A stretch of DNA of 34,042 bases from the NCBI GenBank assembly GCA_031266015.1, contig JAISBU010000019.1:1-34042 (forward strand), in the 5' to 3' direction. The translations under genes were made by a program, and so were the position numbers. The stretch comes from Prevotellaceae bacterium. GTDB taxonomy: Bacteria > Bacteroidota > Bacteroidia > Bacteroidales > UBA932. The notes below the pieces were generated by a model. The model was not told the origin of the DNA. It saw nothing but the letters and a program-made list of their open reading frames with translations, and ran no database searches. Below are positions 31,077 to 34,042 of the stretch, one piece after another (the first letter of the stretch is position 1; every line of letters starts with the position of its first letter).

Positions 31077-32678
31077 ATGGAATCGCAAAATATAGAGTAT
31101 AAGCAAAGCTGGCATGACGATTACTTGAAAACAGCCGCAGCGTTTGCCAATACCAAGGGAGGTAGTATCTTTGTTGGTATCGACAATGATGGCGCGGTGT
31201 GCGGCGTTGAAGGTGCGGATAAATTGCTGGAAACTTTGCCGAATAAAATTCTAAATTTGCTTGATATTCATGCGGAAATACTTGTGCGGGAGCAAGAAAA
31301 TTATCAATTTGTTGAAATTAAGATAGAAAGGAGTATGTTTCCGGTGTCGTACCACGGCCGGTTTTATACGCGGAACGGCAGCACAACGCAAGAATTAAAG
31401 GGAAATGCCTTGCAGCAATTTTTGCTTTCGGCGCAAAATATGACGTGGGACGAAGTAATTTGTCCCGAAATGACGTGGGAAGATATTGACCGCGGCAGCG
31501 TTAATATTTTTGTTCGTCGAGCAATAGTTGCCAACCGTTTGCCCGCCAGCATTGACCAAAATAACGTACAGGAGCTGTTTGAAAAGTTAGAGTTGAGCCG
31601 CAAAGGGCAATTGACACGAGCGGCAACATTGTTATTCTCCACGAAGCCAACACATTATGTATTTATGGCGGTTTGCAAAGTCGGGCGTTTCCGCGGAGCA
31701 AGCTCCGTCAATTTGATAACCGACGATGTGATAGAATGTCCGCTGTTCCTGATGCCCGATAAAATCATGGAGCTGCTAATTGCCAAATACTTGCAGAAGA
31801 ACTTCACGTATAAGGGCTTGCAGCGTATCGAAACATTGGAATATCCGGAATTGGCGCTGCGCGAGGCGATACTCAATGCGGTGGTGCATAGAAATTATAA
31901 TGGAAATTCGTTTTTTACCATAAAAATCTTTGACAATTCGCTTGAGATTTGGAATGAAGGCGAATTAATGGAACCGCTAACTGTAGAATCGCTGAAAACC
32001 GACCATTTATCGCGCTTGAGGAACAGAAAAATAGCGGATATTTTTTACCGCTCCGGCGCAATAGAAAGCTGGGGTCGCGGAACGCTGAATATGCTGAATA
32101 TAGCCAAAGAAGGCAGCTATCCCGAGCCTGTATATAAGGAATTTATGGGTGGCCTTACGGTATGTTTTCCAAGAAAGGTGTTTGAAGATTTCCCAAAAGA
32201 TTTCCCAAAAGATTTCCCAAAAGATTTCCCAAAAGATTTCCCAAAAGATTTCCCAAAAGATTTCCCAAAAGAAATTATGTCTCTTATCGAACAAAACCCC
32301 AATATAACTACTGTTGAGTTGGCTAATCAACTAAATGTAACAAGAAGAACCATTACAAATCAGCTGAAAAAGCTGAAAGATAAAAATATGCTTTTACGCG
32401 CTGACGGCAAAAAACGGGGTAAATGGATTGTTACCACAGAGGCGTTTGAAAATTTCACAAAAGAATTTCCTGATTTCCCAAAAGATTTCCCAAAAGATTT
32501 CCCAAAAGAAATTTTGTCTCTTATCGAACAAAACCCCAATATAACTACTGTTGAGTTGGCTAATCAATTAAATGTAACAAGAAGAACAATTACAAATCAG
32601 CTAAAAAAACTGAAAGATAAAAATATGCTTTTACGTGCAGATGGCAAAAAACGGGGTAAATGGGTTATTACTACATAA
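31077..32678 (+). CDS. AlbA_2/Schlafen-like ATP-binding protein with duplicated winged helix and DFPK repeats
   Basis: 533 residues. The N-terminal AlbA_2 (divergent AAA_4/Schlafen-like) domain is clear: NIEYKQSWHDDYLKTAAAFA, NTKGGSIFVGIDNDGAVCGV, and FYTRNGSTTQEL. The middle part (LTRAATLLFST, ELALREAILNAVVHRNYNG, IFDNSLEIWNEGEL, IESWGRGTLNMLNIAKEG) is the ATPase-like helicase-type C-terminal domain typical of the family. Seven DFPK units (371-398) lead to a winged helix (IMSLIEQNPNITTVELANQL, VTRRTITNQLKKLKDKNMLL). Three more DFPK units (466-477) lead to a near-identical second winged helix. Such proteins are transcription regulators or defence-related; function here is unknown. It lies inside the glycan locus between transferase genes and ends 3 bp before the next one. 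Confidence 0.85.
   Translation: MESQNIEYKQSWHDDYLKTAAAFANTKGGSIFVGIDNDGAVCGVEGADKLLETLPNKILNLLDIHAEILVREQENYQFVEIKIERSMFPVSYHGRFYTRNGSTTQELKGNALQQFLLSAQNMTWDEVICPEMTWEDIDRGSVNIFVRRAIVANRLPASIDQNNVQELFEKLELSRKGQLTRAATLLFSTKPTHYVFMAVCKVGRFRGASSVNLITDDVIECPLFLMPDKIMELLIAKYLQKNFTYKGLQRIETLEYPELALREAILNAVVHRNYNGNSFFTIKIFDNSLEIWNEGELMEPLTVESLKTDHLSRLRNRKIADIFYRSGAIESWGRGTLNMLNIAKEGSYPEPVYKEFMGGLTVCFPRKVFEDFPKDFPKDFPKDFPKDFPKDFPKDFPKEIMSLIEQNPNITTVELANQLNVTRRTITNQLKKLKDKNMLLRADGKKRGKWIVTTEAFENFTKEFPDFPKDFPKDFPKEILSLIEQNPNITTVELANQLNVTRRTITNQLKKLKDKNMLLRADGKKRGKWVITT
32187..32270 (+). repeat. 12-bp tandem repeat, seven copies (DFPK)
   Basis: GATTTCCCAAAA repeated seven times without variation, encoding Asp-Phe-Pro-Lys. 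Copy-number change keeps the frame. The same tract is open in other frames of both strands, which produces spurious repeat ORFs. Confidence 0.95.
32472..32507 (+). repeat. 12-bp tandem repeat, three copies (DFPK), second tract
   Basis: Same unit as at 32187, here three copies, placed before the second winged helix. The repeat plus helix unit is duplicated with a 237-bp offset (32271 against 32508) and mostly synonymous differences. Confidence 0.95.
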
Positions 32679-32681
32679 ACT

Positions 32682-33704
32682 ATGCAGCTAAAATATATTT
32701 CAATTATTTGTCCCATCTACAACGAAGAAAAATACATCGCAAAATGTATTGATTCTATCGTAGAGCAAGATTATTCGAAAGAATTCTTGGAAGTTCTACT
32801 GGTTGATGGTGGCAGTAGCGATAATACACGCGAAATTATCGCGAAATCCATATCAGATAAACCTTTTATCCGGTTGCTCGACAACCCGCACCGTACCGCG
32901 CCGTATGCCCTCAATATCGGTATCCGTGAGGCAAAGGGAGAGGTAATTATGCGTATCGACGCCCACAGCGCCTACCCCTTAAGCTACGTTTCGACATTAG
33001 TAAAATACCTGTTTGAGCTGAACGCTGACAATGTAGGCGGCGCGTGGAACATTCTTCCGGCAAACGATACGGCAAGAGCCGTTTCCATTGCGGCAGGGTC
33101 AAGCCACCCCTTTGGCGTGGGCAATGCAACGTATAAAACCGGCGCCAAAAACATCATGGAGGTTGACACCGTACCCTTCGGCTGCTATCGCAGAGATGTC
33201 TTTGAGCGTATCGGGTACTTTGACGAAGAGCTGACCCGCAATCAGGATAACGAATTTAACGCGCGGCTGAAAAACGCAGGCGGGAAAATCTACTTAATTC
33301 CCGAAGTGGCCATCAGCTACACGGCGCGCGACACATGGCGCAAAATGTATCGAATGTATTACCAGTATGCGCTGTTTTCCCCCTTGGTGAATAAAAAGCT
33401 CGGCAAGCCCGATTCCATAAAAAGAATTATTCCGGCATTATTCTTTTGCGGCTTGCTAATGGGAGCGGCATTAAGCTTTATCTCGAAAATATTTCTATGG
33501 CCTTTGCTGGCCGCTATCGGCGGTTACCTTTTAGCCGGAGTAAGCATTGGATTCACCACAGCAAAGAGGTGGAAAAAACCAGCGTTGGTATTTTGCCTGC
33601 CGGTAACTTTTTTCTTAATGCACTTCGCTTACGCCTTAGGGTATATCGCGGGAAAATATAAAGTAATTTCAGGAGCAAAGTTTAGCGCAACAATAAACAG
33701 GTAG
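32682..33704 (+). CDS. Family 2 glycosyltransferase with membrane anchor (ExoA-like)
   Basis: 340 residues. The GT-A domain is clear: ISIICPIYNEEKYIAKCIDS, VLLVDGGSSDNTREII, NPHRTAPYALNIGIREAKGE, the metal site RIDAHSAYP, then FGCYRRDVFERIGYFDEEL and NQDNEFNARLKNAGGKIYLIP with the catalytic ED-type acid. Residues ~245-325 contain three or four hydrophobic helices, so the protein is membrane-anchored as in ExoA-like transferases of exopolysaccharide synthesis. It begins 3 bp after the AlbA gene stop and has higher G+C than the genes at 24-28 kb. Confidence 0.9.
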   Translation: MQLKYISIICPIYNEEKYIAKCIDSIVEQDYSKEFLEVLLVDGGSSDNTREIIAKSISDKPFIRLLDNPHRTAPYALNIGIREAKGEVIMRIDAHSAYPLSYVSTLVKYLFELNADNVGGAWNILPANDTARAVSIAAGSSHPFGVGNATYKTGAKNIMEVDTVPFGCYRRDVFERIGYFDEELTRNQDNEFNARLKNAGGKIYLIPEVAISYTARDTWRKMYRMYYQYALFSPLVNKKLGKPDSIKRIIPALFFCGLLMGAALSFISKIFLWPLLAAIGGYLLAGVSIGFTTAKRWKKPALVFCLPVTFFLMHFAYALGYIAGKYKVISGAKFSATINR

Positions 33705-33709
33705 TTTTT

Positions 33710-34042
33710 ATGAACGATTTTCAAGAACAAGAAGTATCGGCAATTCGTGAGCGTTATGCTCGCCGAAATGCGCAAAAATGCGGAGACATTTACGACCGAC
33801 ATTTTTTAACGGGCTTATACTGTAAGAATGAGCGAGAGGTGGCTTACGCACAAATTATCCGGCAAGCCTTTGGTAATGACTTGTCAAAGCGAAAAATCAT
33901 CGAAATAGGTGCAGGTACAGGCAGCAATTTATTATTTTTTCAGTATTTAGGATTTCAGTGGGGAAATATCTATGCTAATGAATTACTGGAGGAGCGGTAT
34001 AAATTATTAAAAATAAGAATTTTGCCCAAATATTTTACTGAT
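33710..34042 (+). CDS. SAM-dependent methyltransferase, cut by the window end
   Basis: The first 111 codons are visible from the ATG at 33710, 5 bp after the GT2 stop. Motif I of class I methyltransferases is clear (IIEIGAGTGSNLLFF), followed by the start of the next strand (GNIYANELLEERY). This type is common in capsule and O-antigen loci and probably methylates a sugar or a chain end; the C-terminal part, needed to judge the substrate, lies outside the window. Confidence 0.8.
   Translation, partial: MNDFQEQEVSAIRERYARRNAQKCGDIYDRHFLTGLYCKNEREVAYAQIIRQAFGNDLSKRKIIEIGAGTGSNLLFFQYLGFQWGNIYANELLEERYKLLKIRILPKYFTD

Noticed and set aside
32007..32330. Minus-strand open frames with FWEI or FGKS repeats
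   Set aside because: They are antisense shadows of the 12-bp DFPK repeat, open only because the repeat unit lacks stops in those frames.
1..34042. tRNA, rRNA, integrase or insertion-sequence transposase genes
   Set aside because: I searched for typical tRNA T-arm sequence and transposase or integrase motifs and found none that hold up, despite the island-like character of 13.4-22.3 kb.

Overview
The window is from a Bacteroidota genome, most likely a host-associated or anaerobic Bacteroidales-like lineage. The evidence is type IX secretion (T9SS) components and a T9SS C-terminal sorting domain, TonB-dependent transport, BspA/InlB-type surface repeats, almost no Shine-Dalgarno sites, and several matches to the Bacteroidota -7 promoter box TAnnTTTG. 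The species cannot be told from the sequence.

Region 1 (148-4594, minus strand) is a three-gene cell-surface operon. It encodes a secreted phage-tail-fibre/collar-like protein, then a PorP/SprF-type T9SS outer-membrane protein with a SPOR-like tail, then a large outer-membrane beta-barrel. Region 2 (4876-8215, plus strand) is a probable metal (zinc) uptake operon: a Fur/Zur-type repressor with a palindromic operator candidate in its own promoter, a TonB-dependent receptor, a His/Asp-rich DUF4625 lipoprotein, and a strong terminator. Region 3 (8290-13434, minus strand) is one 1714-residue secreted surface protein built of BspA leucine-rich repeats and InlB B-repeats, ending in a T9SS sorting domain.

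Region 4 (about 13.4-22.3 kb) is an accessory island of defence or toxin-antitoxin type genes. It holds an AbiE pair (with a decayed copy of its 5' end just upstream), a lipoprotein gene, and a long nested palindrome. Next comes a head-to-tail array of RhuM genes: a 3' remnant, three intact copies, and a fourth 5' end fused to the C-terminus of an AlbA/Schlafen-type protein. Then follow a DUF3990 + DUF3791-like pair and a DUF1016/PDDEXK nuclease. The RhuM copies have near-identical flanks around a divergent cassette, and each cassette carries a hairpin at the same codons whose two arms co-vary between copies. A 36-bp palindromic element occurs three times in the first part of the island and its left border.

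Region 5 (22.3 kb to the end, plus strand) is a surface-polysaccharide locus: flippase, GT2, Wzy-like polymerase, GT4, methyltransferase, GT4, GT4, an AlbA/HTH regulator-like gene, GT2 and a truncated methyltransferase. It contains three kinds of simple-sequence tract that could vary expression or structure: an 11-G run in a glycosyltransferase, a TCTGTA hexamer array in another, and DFPK-encoding 12-bp repeats in the AlbA gene. It also carries gene fossils and a cluster of four REP-like palindromes. Its middle is clearly more AT-rich than regions 1-3, which fits lateral acquisition.

The features most likely to reward a second look are the RhuM array with its co-varying in-gene hairpins, and the poly-G switch in the glycan locus.
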